A stretch of 26,068 nucleotides of DNA from Candidatus Nanohaloarchaea archaeon (GTDB taxonomy: Archaea; EX4484-52; GLR71), in NCBI GenBank assembly GCA_030671745.1, contig DAOVHT010000002.1, positions 1 to 26,068 on the forward strand, read 5' to 3'. Shown one piece after another: positions 8,139-18,200 of this stretch (positions within the stretch are counted from its first letter, which is position 1; each line of letters opens with the position of its first letter). Below the pieces are notes generated by a model, which saw only the letters and a program-made list of their open reading frames with translations, was not told where the DNA came from and searched no databases. The position numbers and the translations under genes were made by a program.

Positions 8139-8158
8139 AATAAAATAAGGCAGGACAA

Positions 8159-8170
8159 TGTTTAAATATC
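8159..8170 (-). promoter_or_regulatory. TATA-box promoter of the 135-aa gene
   Basis: On the minus strand GATATTTAAACAT, centred about 26 nt upstream of the ATG at 8138, is a good archaeal box A. It fixes the start of this gene and lies immediately before the stop codon of the upstream 638-aa gene. Confidence 0.55.
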
Positions 8171-8173
8171 TAT

Positions 8174-10090
8174 TCAAAACGCATACTTGTCTTTGTATAC
8201 CTTGTATCCTATGCCAGCAATCACTATCAGAATTATCAGGATGTTGAACATGTTCTCTCTCAACTTGTCTGTAATGGTGCCTTTCTCTACCTCTTTGGTT
8301 ATCGATACGCAGACATCGTCCATACCGCATTTCTCAAACTGGTTGCATGCGCAATCAGATGCGCAGGTCCTGCAGTTCTCGCCGATGTCGGCCTCGCATA
8401 CACCATTACCGCAGTCGGTCAACGGATAAGTCGATGCGAAGACGTAAGGTGCTGTACCGGTTATGCTCTTTCCTTTGACGTTCACTTTCCAGATACCGGG
8501 TTTCGGGTCCTGGATTGCGCAACCAGTAGCGAATGCTGTGCAAGGTATCTGTTTGCCGTCAGGATTGACTATCGTTGAGATCACAATGTCGTCACCTGAC
8601 TGCCGCTCCAGAAGCGATATCACTAAAGGTATGTCTGTGATCTCTACATCCACAAGGAATTTTTGGTTCTCATCTTGCGCTATGTTCTCAATGGACCTTA
8701 GCTCTTGTGAATCTATGCGCGTCAGATCATAGTTTGAAGAAATGTTGACTGTGCCCTCGCCTTCAAGGGATGCCAGCTGGACAATCCATTTACCTTCGGC
8801 AACGTTTCCCGGACTCAATGAATAGAGCCGTACATTCTTCTCATCACCTGATGATTGAGCTGTCTTGGTCTTGACATTGGCTGAGATTATGGCAATCTCA
8901 ACATTGGTCTTGGAATCATCCCAATCAGCAATCGTTACCATGTGTTCCTTGTCCTGTGTCTTGATGTAGGACTCATAAAAGATTATATCATTGGCACCTA
9001 TCGGCTGCGAGATAGTATAGTCTTTAGGTTCATAGGTATGATGTGTGCTTGCAAAATTGAACGGTGCGGAACCTGTTATTGATTGCGCTGAGATGTCAAC
9101 CAGCCAGATGCCTTCTTCGGGATCCTGGATTGCGCACCCTGCACCGAAATCGTTGCATGGAACTTCAGTACCTAGCGGGTTGAATACTTTCGATATTATT
9201 ACTGTGTCACCGGACTGTTTCTCCAGAAGTGAAAGGACTAGAGGTGTTGAAGTATCAGTTACTAGAATTGGGTATTCTTTTGCCTCGTCTGCCTTTTTTA
9301 TCTCGTCAGATATCAGCTGCTGTGTGTCGACCGCATCAAGGTAACCATAATTCGTGTAGATAGTTATAGGTTCTGAACCTTTCAGTGCGCGCAAAAGTAC
9401 AAGCCAGTTGCCTTCCGCCTCACTGCCTGGTGTAAGGTAATAGGTCTGGGTATTGGTCTCATCCTCAATTGATGTATCTGTCTGTGTCTTTATGTTCGGT
9501 GAGATTATTGTGATCTCGTTCTTTGCGACGTAATCATCCCATTCACTTATTGCGGCAAAGTGATCCCGGTCAGATGTTGATATGTATTTTTTCAAGAAAA
9601 GCATTGAATACTGAGTCATCGTATATTTTTCTGCAGTGTAATCGTCTGATTCGTACACATTATAATATATCTGATAATTGTTTACAAGATAGCTTGCCTG
9701 GACATTTACCTTACCATCCCCATAGATCCTGTCCCCTTCAACTTCAACAAGCCAGGTACCTGGTGTTGGATTATAAACCTTGCAGGTCTGTAAGATCTCA
9801 CCGGTGCATCCCTCATCGGTCATCTTTTTTCCGAGCGGGTCATAGATCCCTAAGAGCGTTATCTCGTCATCAGGTGTGGTCGATACAAGGTCTAGATTGT
9901 TCAATGAGACAGTTATTGTCAAGGCATCCTCTTTTGTTATATCTATGAGAAATATCGATGTGTCTCCTTCGCTGACCTGTCCCACGACAGGTGTGTATAT
10001 CTCTGCGGAGATCGGTGTGATTGAGAGGAGTATAAATAACACCACAGTCAGACAAAAAAGATTATGTTTATTTGAATAGATAGATGACAT
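8174..10090 (-). CDS. Secreted membrane-anchored repeat protein with Cys-rich module
   Basis: A 638-residue surface protein. Residues 1-29 are a signal peptide with likely cleavage after TPISA. The mature part alternates two domain types. Type A, about 30-135, 258-350 and 470-555, is marked by PLVISLLERQSGDDIVIS, NPxG and GIWxVxVxGxSITG and resembles pre-peptidase C-terminal (PPC)-like beta domains. Type B, about 150-255 and 360-455, is marked by ISEWDD, ISPNIKT and SPGxxAEGxWxVxL. Residues 560-594 are a Cys-rich knot (CGNGVCEADIGENCRTC, then CACNQFEKC) of a kind frequent in DPANN surface proteins. Residues about 615-632 form a single membrane helix with a short basic cytoplasmic tail. The topology is extracellular stalk, C-terminal anchor. 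A single gene with its own TATA box. Role in adhesion or envelope structure is inferred; no enzymatic motif is seen. Confidence 0.85.
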   Translation of the reverse strand: MSSIYSNKHNLFCLTVVLFILLSITPISAEIYTPVVGQVSEGDTSIFLIDITKEDALTITVSLNNLDLVSTTPDDEITLLGIYDPLGKKMTDEGCTGEILQTCKVYNPTPGTWLVEVEGDRIYGDGKVNVQASYLVNNYQIYYNVYESDDYTAEKYTMTQYSMLFLKKYISTSDRDHFAAISEWDDYVAKNEITIISPNIKTQTDTSIEDETNTQTYYLTPGSEAEGNWLVLLRALKGSEPITIYTNYGYLDAVDTQQLISDEIKKADEAKEYPILVTDTSTPLVLSLLEKQSGDTVIISKVFNPLGTEVPCNDFGAGCAIQDPEEGIWLVDISAQSITGSAPFNFASTHHTYEPKDYTISQPIGANDIIFYESYIKTQDKEHMVTIADWDDSKTNVEIAIISANVKTKTAQSSGDEKNVRLYSLSPGNVAEGKWIVQLASLEGEGTVNISSNYDLTRIDSQELRSIENIAQDENQKFLVDVEITDIPLVISLLERQSGDDIVISTIVNPDGKQIPCTAFATGCAIQDPKPGIWKVNVKGKSITGTAPYVFASTYPLTDCGNGVCEADIGENCRTCASDCACNQFEKCGMDDVCVSITKEVEKGTITDKLRENMFNILIILIVIAGIGYKVYKDKYAF

Positions 10091-10108
10091 AAGTAATAAT
10101 TATCAGTC

Positions 10109-10121
10109 TGAATATATATCT
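10109..10121 (-). promoter_or_regulatory. TATA-box promoter of the 638-aa surface protein
   Basis: Minus-strand AGATATATATTC is centred about 25 nt upstream of the ATG at 10090, so the transcript is predicted to be leaderless. Confidence 0.5.
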
Positions 10122-10180
10122 ATTTGGATTGTTATGCCCATAAATAATCCTAAATGTACGAATGTTTAATATATATCAAA

Positions 10181-10705
10181 TCATTTATTTTTTTTATCAC
10201 AATCTAAGTCTGCCTTAAATTCTGTTTCAAGAGCCATAATTTGGGTATCGATATCATCGAGAATAAGATTCACAGGGTCAGAACGTCTATCTTTGTTCGG
10301 TTGTACCTTGTTTGAACTAGGTACGATATTATTAACATCATTATTTATTGGTTTAACTGATTCTGGGTTAACAACATCATCTATCGTATCTGTATTTATC
10401 GGTGCCACCGGTTCATCCATATATTTATCTGTATTCTGTTTAGTCATTATTGATTCATCCTTAAGATATATAGGAATCATATTCTGTGATTTGTCTATCT
10501 GTTTAGGGTCCTCAATATGAGGAGTATCATCCGAAACGGGATTGCTTATCTTGTCAGACCTAGGAAGTTGTTGGGATTGATCCAATAGATTATTTAAATC
10601 GGATATCTGGGAATCAAAATCAATAAGTGTCTTGGATTTATTTTTAGTTTTAGAGATAACAGGAGGCACAATTATTGTTTCTAAATATTTCTTAAGTCCA
10701 AACAT
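10181..10705 (-). CDS. Disordered Asp/Asn-rich small protein downstream of coiled-coil gene
   Basis: A 174-residue protein from the ATG at 10705. An in-frame GTG at 10714, whose GTGA overlaps the stop codon of the upstream gene, would add three residues and is an equally possible, coupled start. The N terminus (MFGLKKYLETIIVPP) and the C-terminal segment (DPVNLILDDIDTQIMALETE) look like short ordered or amphipathic pieces. The 100-odd residues between are rich in Asp, Asn, Ser, Lys and Pro and look disordered. No signal peptide or membrane helix. Tight linkage to the coiled-coil gene, and through it to the giant ATPase gene, suggests it works with them, perhaps as a flexible tether between two binding ends. 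Family not recognised. Confidence 0.7.
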   Translation of the reverse strand: MFGLKKYLETIIVPPVISKTKNKSKTLIDFDSQISDLNNLLDQSQQLPRSDKISNPVSDDTPHIEDPKQIDKSQNMIPIYLKDESIMTKQNTDKYMDEPVAPINTDTIDDVVNPESVKPINNDVNNIVPSSNKVQPNKDRRSDPVNLILDDIDTQIMALETEFKADLDCDKKNK

Positions 10706-10710
10706 AGATA

Positions 10711-12210
10711 TCACGCACGTTTAGTTTTTGGTAAATCTGATTTTATAATTTTTTCAACTAAAGACATGATTGAATCAATCATATGTCTTGTCTCTTTATC
10801 TTTATCTTCAAGAGCACCAATATGAGTCATTAAAGAACTCTGTTGATCCGTCAATCTTTTAATGGATTTGTTTAGATGCTTGTTCTCTTTGTTTTTGTCT
10901 TTAAGGTCATCAAGACGAGCAACTAAAGAAGTCTGTTGATTGGTCAGTTCTTTAATGGATTTGTTTAGATGCTTATTTTCTTGGTTTTTGTGTTCGAGAG
11001 TGTCAAGACGAGTAATCAAAGAAGTCTGTTGATTGGTCAGTTCTTTAATTGATTTTTTTAGACGCTTGTTTTCTTGGTTTTTGTCTTCAAGGACATCAAG
11101 ACGAGCAATTAAAAAGATTTGTTGGTCTGTCAATTCATTAATGGATTTTTTTAGATGCTTGTTCTCTTGGTTTTTGTCTTCAAGAGTGTCAAGACGAGTA
11201 ACTAAAGAAGTCTGTTTACCGGTAATATCATCTATTGATTGTTTTAAATTAATAGTTTCTGAATATTTGTCTTCAAGGCCACCAAGACGAGTAACAGAAG
11301 AAGTCTGTTGATCTATCAATTCCTTAATTGAGTTTTTTATATGTTTGCTCTTCAGATCGTCCGATTTAATCTTATCAAAACGAGAGGATAAAGATCTGTT
11401 CTGTTTTGATAATCCTTTAATTGAAAGTTCTAATTCAGTATTACGCCTTGAATACACTGATTTTTCGGTCCCTATTGATTCTAGAGACTTATTGACCTCT
11501 TTTTTAAGGTCATACAACTCCTCTTTCTTAGGTAGAGAATTGATGGATACCTCATTTTTTGTGACAGTCTTGGATAAATTATTGCAGACATCTGAAAGTG
11601 TACTCAAATCGGATCTCTGTTTTTGAGATTCTTTAAAATTGGATTCGATTGAGGTAAATATAGCTTCAACACGGTCGGCATGACGTTCCACTTTGGATTC
11701 TACCTTTTTTATAGAGGTCAATTCATCACGCACTTCATCGTTTAGCTTAAGGATCTCGTCGGTACCTCGGAAAACTGCAATCTTGTTCTTGATGGATTTT
11801 AATTCGTCAATTATGGTCTTTGAAACTATTCCATTATTATCCATCTTACCACGGAGGGACTCAATACGCGCGTCCATCTTTTTCTGTTCAGACATGAAGT
11901 TCTCGGGTTGGACGGATTCAACCAGTTCTGAGGCGTGCACTGCTTTAGATTCAAGACTATGGATCTGTTTTTCACGATCCGCAAGAATACTACGCAACTC
12001 ACCAATCTCCTCACCGTAACGTTCAAAACGTTCCTGTTGGGCGTGCAGAATCTCTTTCAAAGCATCAATCTGAGCATTTACCTTTTCAAACTGGGCTTCA
12101 GAATTTATCTTTTTGGAAGTTTTAATCTTTTTGGAGATGTCAGGATTATCAGTAAGACTATCTATCAACTGATCTTCATTAATTTTTTTCTTTTTGTTTA
12201 AAATATGCAT
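10711..12210 (-). CDS. Coiled-coil protein with seven 31-residue repeats
   Basis: A 499-residue soluble protein predicted to be almost entirely coiled coil, with no signal peptide or membrane helix. Residues 1-45 are basic (KKKKINEDQ, SKKIKTSKK). Residues 45-270 are a continuous helical region including FRGTDEILKLNDEVRDELTS and KVERHADRVEAIF, which look conserved rather than low-complexity. Residues about 270-475 are seven phase-locked 31-residue repeats of the type KHLNKSIKELTNQQTSLVAR followed by LDDLKDKNKEN. Thirty-one residues equals four heptads plus three, so the superhelix must shift register in each unit. It lies 69 bp downstream of the giant ATPase gene on the same strand, with its own TATA-like box and a GGGTG ribosome-site-like motif. 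It may be a cytoplasmic scaffold for the giant protein. General resemblance to archaeal coiled-coil proteins such as archaellum accessory FlaC/D/E is possible but not shown. Confidence 0.8.
   Translation of the reverse strand: MHILNKKKKINEDQLIDSLTDNPDISKKIKTSKKINSEAQFEKVNAQIDALKEILHAQQERFERYGEEIGELRSILADREKQIHSLESKAVHASELVESVQPENFMSEQKKMDARIESLRGKMDNNGIVSKTIIDELKSIKNKIAVFRGTDEILKLNDEVRDELTSIKKVESKVERHADRVEAIFTSIESNFKESQKQRSDLSTLSDVCNNLSKTVTKNEVSINSLPKKEELYDLKKEVNKSLESIGTEKSVYSRRNTELELSIKGLSKQNRSLSSRFDKIKSDDLKSKHIKNSIKELIDQQTSSVTRLGGLEDKYSETINLKQSIDDITGKQTSLVTRLDTLEDKNQENKHLKKSINELTDQQIFLIARLDVLEDKNQENKRLKKSIKELTNQQTSLITRLDTLEHKNQENKHLNKSIKELTNQQTSLVARLDDLKDKNKENKHLNKSIKRLTDQQSSLMTHIGALEDKDKETRHMIDSIMSLVEKIIKSDLPKTKRA
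10794..11400 (-). repeat. 93-bp tandem repeats, about seven copies, inside the coiled-coil gene
   Basis: The landmark CAAGACGAG or its variants recurs at 10818 (CAATATGAG), 10911, 11004, 11097, 11190, 11283 and 11376 (CAAAACGAG), exactly 93 bp apart each time. Central copies are highly similar in DNA, outer copies are diverged. This indicates repeated in-frame duplication with the newest copies in the middle and 3' part. Confidence 0.9.
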
Positions 12211-12246
12211 TTAAAACACCCGATATAACCACTATTTGTCTTTATG

Positions 12247-12259
12247 AAGTATTTATAAC
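12247..12259 (-). promoter_or_regulatory. Candidate promoter of the coiled-coil gene
   Basis: Minus-strand AGTTATAAATACTT lies about 40 nt upstream of the ATG at 12210, so the transcript would have a leader of roughly 15 nt. That leader contains GGGTG about 8 nt before the start, a plausible ribosome site. The gene could therefore be expressed separately as well as by read-through from the giant gene. Confidence 0.4.
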
Positions 12260-12279
12260 TTAATCCACGAGGACTAATG

Positions 12280-15200
12280 TCATAAAGTTTTCAATAAATC
12301 ATTTATTTTTACCTTGATACTCTTTAATCTGATAATGTCTTCATGAGCTATTGCAACATCAATATCTGCAGGAATTGACATTGCCTCAATATTAATGATT
12401 GAGGTGTCTTCACCGGACTTATTTACCTCTGTAATTTTTTTCATCAAAAATCTATAGTCTGATCTAACTTCAGACTCAAGTGTATTTGTTTTTGAAAAAG
12501 AAGGTTGCATAGTGTCATTTTCAATAGGTTTTCGCACAGTAGATGTTTTTCTTTTTATCCCTTTTTCTTTTTCTTCTTTTCTTGCATTCTTATGAATATC
12601 CCCGATGACTTCAGACCTAATCCTGATAAGTTCTTTGTTTCTGTGTTTTGCATCATCTGACGACGAAGGATATACTGACTTCTTTTTTGATATATCGTTC
12701 GATATATCTTTTTTATGTCTCAAGCCAGTTTTAGAGACAGTACTATGTTGTTTTTTTAATCCAGCTGAAACGTTATCTGTTTTTTTAGAATTATCGGAAC
12801 TATTTGAGAAGTTCCATTCACCATTATCATATTGTTTTACCTTTTCACCATCATTAGATACGGCAGCTGACTTTCTATCATTATCATCAGATGCAGCATC
12901 TGATGGATCATTATTATCTTTTGGAACTACATGTTGACCCTTAGATTCTACATTTTCAGCCTTAAGTTTTTTTACATAAACATCATGTTCTAATCTAGCT
13001 TTAGCCACTTCTTTCTTTATAGAATCACGATCCGCATATCTTATTACGCGTTTAGGTGGTTGGCGACCTAAAGTTTTCCAAAGATCATCAATCTTTGGTT
13101 TAAATCCATCCAGGTAAATATCAACCATATTGAACTTACCTCTTTTTAGATTGTCAAGAGTCAGTTTAATTTCAAGTTCCAAATCAAAAACATCTATATT
13201 TTCAGCCTTAAGGCACTCTAGCTGGTAGTTAAAGTCATCAATGAGACTATTGTAATTGCTGTATTTTTCTAGATCCGAATCGGAAAGACGTTCAATGGCA
13301 TGGTAGATTGGGCGGAAAGAGACAAAGTAAGGACGACCATGATTATAGGCGGCATTCTCGATCATACCTTCACCGGTCGAAGCCTTGACAATGGAACGCA
13401 TCATATCTTCGCCGTATTTTATCTTGATACGTTCTAGGTCGTTCTCGTCACGGGTCCTGAACTGGATGTCAGTACCTATGTTGGCTTTGATAGTACCTAT
13501 GAAGTCGGACAGGACCTGAGAGATCAACACAAGACCGACACCCCATTTTCGGAATTCACGGGCGGCACGTTCAATCTGGATGAAACCATCACCATTACCA
13601 CCATACTTCTTCAGAAGCCTGTGGACTTCATCATAGACGATCAAAAGTTTAAGTTCCTGTGACTCTTCAAAGTTAGCATGGAACACCTGCTTGACTGTGT
13701 TTGCAACAAAGAAGTCAATGTCGGCGGTATCAAGATGGTTCATAGTAAAGACGGTTATCTCACCAGGAGTCATGTGACTCTTGATATCGATCATCTCGCG
13801 GGCGTCACGGACCTCATAGATGTTACCGTCAAAGGCTTTGGATTGATTGACTTTCATGTTGAAGTCGCGGTAAAGTTTCAGCATCTTCTTGTTGCGGTTA
13901 GGTCTTAAGAAACCGGTCCATTGTGCGGTGGGGTCAAAGACGATGACGGAGACACCTTTTTTGAGTGCCTCTTCAATTATGACCTGGGCCGAGATTGTCT
14001 TTCCACCACCGGTCGCACCGGCAACAACTGTATGGGTCTGAAGGGTATCAAGATTCATGAAGGTACGGATATCGGTCTCGGCGAGCTTGCCGATGAAACC
14101 TGACCGTGGAGTTGCATGAGGTAAGGTCTTAAGGTCAATGGACTCGATATATTTCTTTTTTGAACCAACCCATGACAGATATCTTGTGCGGGCGAAGTAA
14201 ACTGTGAATGATAAGGCTATAAGAGCTAATATGAACCAGAAAGGTATACCTAAGATGGACAGGTTCCAAAGACTGACAATACTTGTGACGGAGATGAAAG
14301 AGACGGAGTCACTTGTTATATCGTGACCCTGAGAATTGTAGGATAAGCTGGCTTTCAACATATAACGTTTGGTCTGGATGTTGTTCAGACCTTCTATCTT
14401 TGGATTCTCTAAAGTGATATTGTCCGGGATTGAAATGTTTAAGTAGATGCTTTTTGTGGACGCTACGGTTGTGACATTACCTATCTCGACAAGGACAAGA
14501 CCTGTGATGGGATCAATCAAAGACAAAGTATAATTTATAGGGATCTCATTTGTGCCGGCATTATATATGTTCAATTTGACACGGGCAGATGAGCCGGGAG
14601 AAACACTATCTATCAAGGGTTGGACATCTACTGAGATCGGCAGGTTCTGGGAGTCCAGGACACGGATACCTATAGGTATCACTGTATCAACATTGTTGTT
14701 TGAAAGCTGAATCTTGCCTTCATACATCCCTGGATATGTATCCTTTGGTACTGAAATGCTGATCAAGAATACATCAGATTCCTGGGATTTCAGATTAAGC
14801 TTGTTGGTATCAAAGATAATGAAATCTGAAACTTCACCCATTACTTTTGCAGTCATATTTGATGTAATATTAAGACTGTTCTTTACACCCAATGAGAAAC
14901 TCACAAATTCGCCAGGATAAAGCTGTTTTGAGATTGATTTGGTATCGACTGAAAACTCGCTGGTGCCATCAAACAATGCAGTGATCTTGTCTTTTATGTC
15001 ATCAATTGAACTGCTAAGACCGCTGCTGCTCCCGCCGCCGCTGCCGGTAGAACTACTGCCAGTTATATCAACGACAATAGGTGGGGTGACTTCTGCTGCA
15101 ACGTAAGCTGAAAAACCGGATATTGTTGCTGATATCTTGTTGTTTATCTTGTCAAGGTCAGCATCATCACGAGACAGCTTATCCCATGCACCATCACATC

Positions 15201-18200
15201 TTACTTCTGTAAAGTTCCAATTGGCACAACGGTATATGTAGATGTTATCTTCTTTTGTGTCTGCATCAGGGACATAAGATAGTGTGATTCTTCCGGCATT
15301 TGTTATTGCTGTCTTGACAGCAATACCTCCCATCTCTTCAGTTCCAGTTATCTGTACTTCGTTTCCATGAACCTCATCGAGATCTATAGGATCATCATTA
15401 TGCTCTGTCAAATTAAGATTATACAATCGAACTATGTTGCTGTCTGCAACCATCTCAAAATCATATAACCTCTTATGAACAGTCTCAGAATAAAAACCAT
15501 TCGATGCACTTGTAAACTGGTGGATAAGGTGGGATGTGTCAAAACTCTGGTTCTCACGATACAGTCTGAAAGATGTCTGCAATCCAGTTGCATCTGATTT
15601 TGAAACAGTACCTGAGAATGTCATATCTGTGTAAACCTCAAAATATTTATCCTGTATCCCTGCATTGTTTAAATCATCTTCAAGATTGTATCTTAAAATA
15701 TAATCGCCGATATCTGTAAAATTATAGGTTATCGAATAAGTGCTGTTTTCAAGACTTGTGACATCTATTGTTTCCAACAGAGTGCCATTCGGAGCGATTA
15801 TTGTAACTGAAACATCCGTTATGTTTGAATAGTCTGTTATTGTTGCATTGACTGTTACATTTGATGTTGTCTGTTCAGTATTAATAGTATGATTTGCCAC
15901 TTGAGGGGGCAATGCATCCACATAATATATATTATCTAAGTCATATGCAGAATCGTAGGCCACAAGATTTTCATTGCCTGTGAAAGTGCCTTTTACCTTT
16001 AATGCATATGATATTTTAGCAGACATGTTTGGTGCTTCGCAAAGCAGATACCATTCACATCCAATGTAGCTTGAAGATATGCTTTGGCATGGCGTATCAT
16101 CAACAAAGACAGACCATGTCACATTTTCTGTCTGTTGTATACCAAGATAGTTTGCAGTGGCGTTTATTGCCATTATCTGTCCGGCACTTATGTTTGTATT
16201 AGGCAGTATTGCTGTCATATTTACTGCATGCGTGACATTTATTAATGCATAAATGACTGTTGTGTTTCCCGCACCAGTTATGTTTATTGAATAATTGTAG
16301 AAACCTATTTCATCAGGAGTATTATACGTAATTATTATGTAATCTGAATTGTTCTTTGAAATTGTGATCTCATCAGGCGTTGGAACAAGATTTGTTGTGT
16401 TTGACGCGATTTCAAAATCTATCGGCACATTTGCAAGATTCTCCAACGTAATCGGTCCTAACTGACCTGTTATGCCACTACCTATGGCATCAAGCGTAAG
16501 GTTGGATGTAACGGACCAGTTATTGTCAATAGGAACTGTAACTTTAATTATGACTTCTTTATATTGAGCATGAATAACATGAGTGTTTGATGTGACTTCA
16601 AGTTTTCCCTCATAAGTTCCAGGAAGGTAATATTTTGGCACTGTTACATTTATTGGCACATCATACGATGCTCCTACATCAAGACCTATTATTGAATCAA
16701 CATCAACAATAAAATCACTACATGCTATCCCTTCACTGCAGAATTGTATGTTTGTAAGCGGAACTGATCCTGTGGACTGTATAGTAAGATCTGCGGTTGT
16801 TGTATTTCCATGTCCTGTAATAAACATAATTTGAGATGCCGCAATAGTCATCTCAGGATATTCAACGGGTTCATCCTCTACAAGAATGTATGCACCCGAA
16901 AAATCTGAAAAAGATGCCTTAAGTGTACGATCTATCTTGTCATGAGTGCTTATGAGCTTGACAAGACCACCATTACAGTTTCGGTTATTATAATCCCATT
17001 CAGGACATTTGTATATCTGGAGATAATTTGTCGTAATGCCCAAAACCTCGCTAGGATTATAAGTTATTGTAATGTTACCACCAGCATCAATTGGTGTATT
17101 TGCTGCGAATCCTTTAATCACATCCCCCTTGTAACCATAATCACCTGTCAATGGCGCGTCCATATCAATAAAATCAAATGAAAGATCTGAAAAGTCAACA
17201 TTCTCCAGCTGTATTATCGTGTCAAGGAAACTCATTTCAAGATTATACATCCTTCGTTTGATTGTCGCATTATAATATCCGCTTGAATTTGTTTGAAATG
17301 ATGTTATTATTTCGCTAGTTAATGGCTCCTTTATGGTGAATGAAACATTGAGGGGGTTCGAATTCAAATCCTGTATGACTCCACTAAAGTTTTTCCATCC
17401 ATACACTTCAAAATTATCCTGAATAGAATTGTTCTGATTCCCAGTAGTATCATTTATTTTGTATTCTACAGAGTATACTCCTAGCAAAGATGGCATTTCA
17501 ATTATTCCGCTATATTGTGTTGAAATATATTCGAAAAGAACTATACTATCAAAAATTGTTCCATTAGGATAACGAATTATTGCGATTGCCGTATCTGTTT
17601 GTGTATTGTCTGTTATGGTGAGATACATAGTACTGTTTGTGTTTGCCTCAACAAATTCGGTTATATTCATTGATGTGACTTTGGGAGGTGTTACGTCCTT
17701 ATAATAGACATTATAGGACAAATTGTCTACGACTTGAACCAGTCCTTCAGAACTCATATAATCCGCCCGTACTGACAAATTATATTCTTTTCCGTCTGTC
17801 AATGTAGGGGTGCTGCACGAAATAATTGTTTTGTTGTTTAAAATTGTGTTGCCCATTACAGGACAAATTGTGCCGTTTATGAATACATAATATGTTGTGT
17901 TCTTGGTTATGTAATTATAACCATATTTTAACTCAGCACTTATATTTATTTCATCAGAACTTAAAACAGAACTTAATGTGGTAAGATTCGTCAAATTAAG
18001 CTCAAAAACAAAAGAGTTAAATCTTAATTGTATAATCGGATTTGGTGTAGACCCAATTTGATCGTCAATTGTAAGATTAGACTCATAATACTCATTAATG
18101 TATGGTGCTGTATAGTTCAACTTTATAGAGTAATTTTCTCTTGGCTGCAATGTCTTTGCAATATCTATGAGATTCATAAATGATGTTGTATTCCCTGAAA

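Noticed and set aside
8139..8330. N-terminal extension of the 135-aa protein to 199 residues
   Set aside because: The extra 64 residues overlap the 3' end of the 638-aa gene in another frame, are rich in Arg and His unlike the rest, and the TATA box points to the ATG at 8138.
10794..11400. Possible CRISPR-like array from regular spacing
   Set aside because: The 93-bp period is an in-frame protein repeat with no separate unique spacers; the whole unit is similar between copies.
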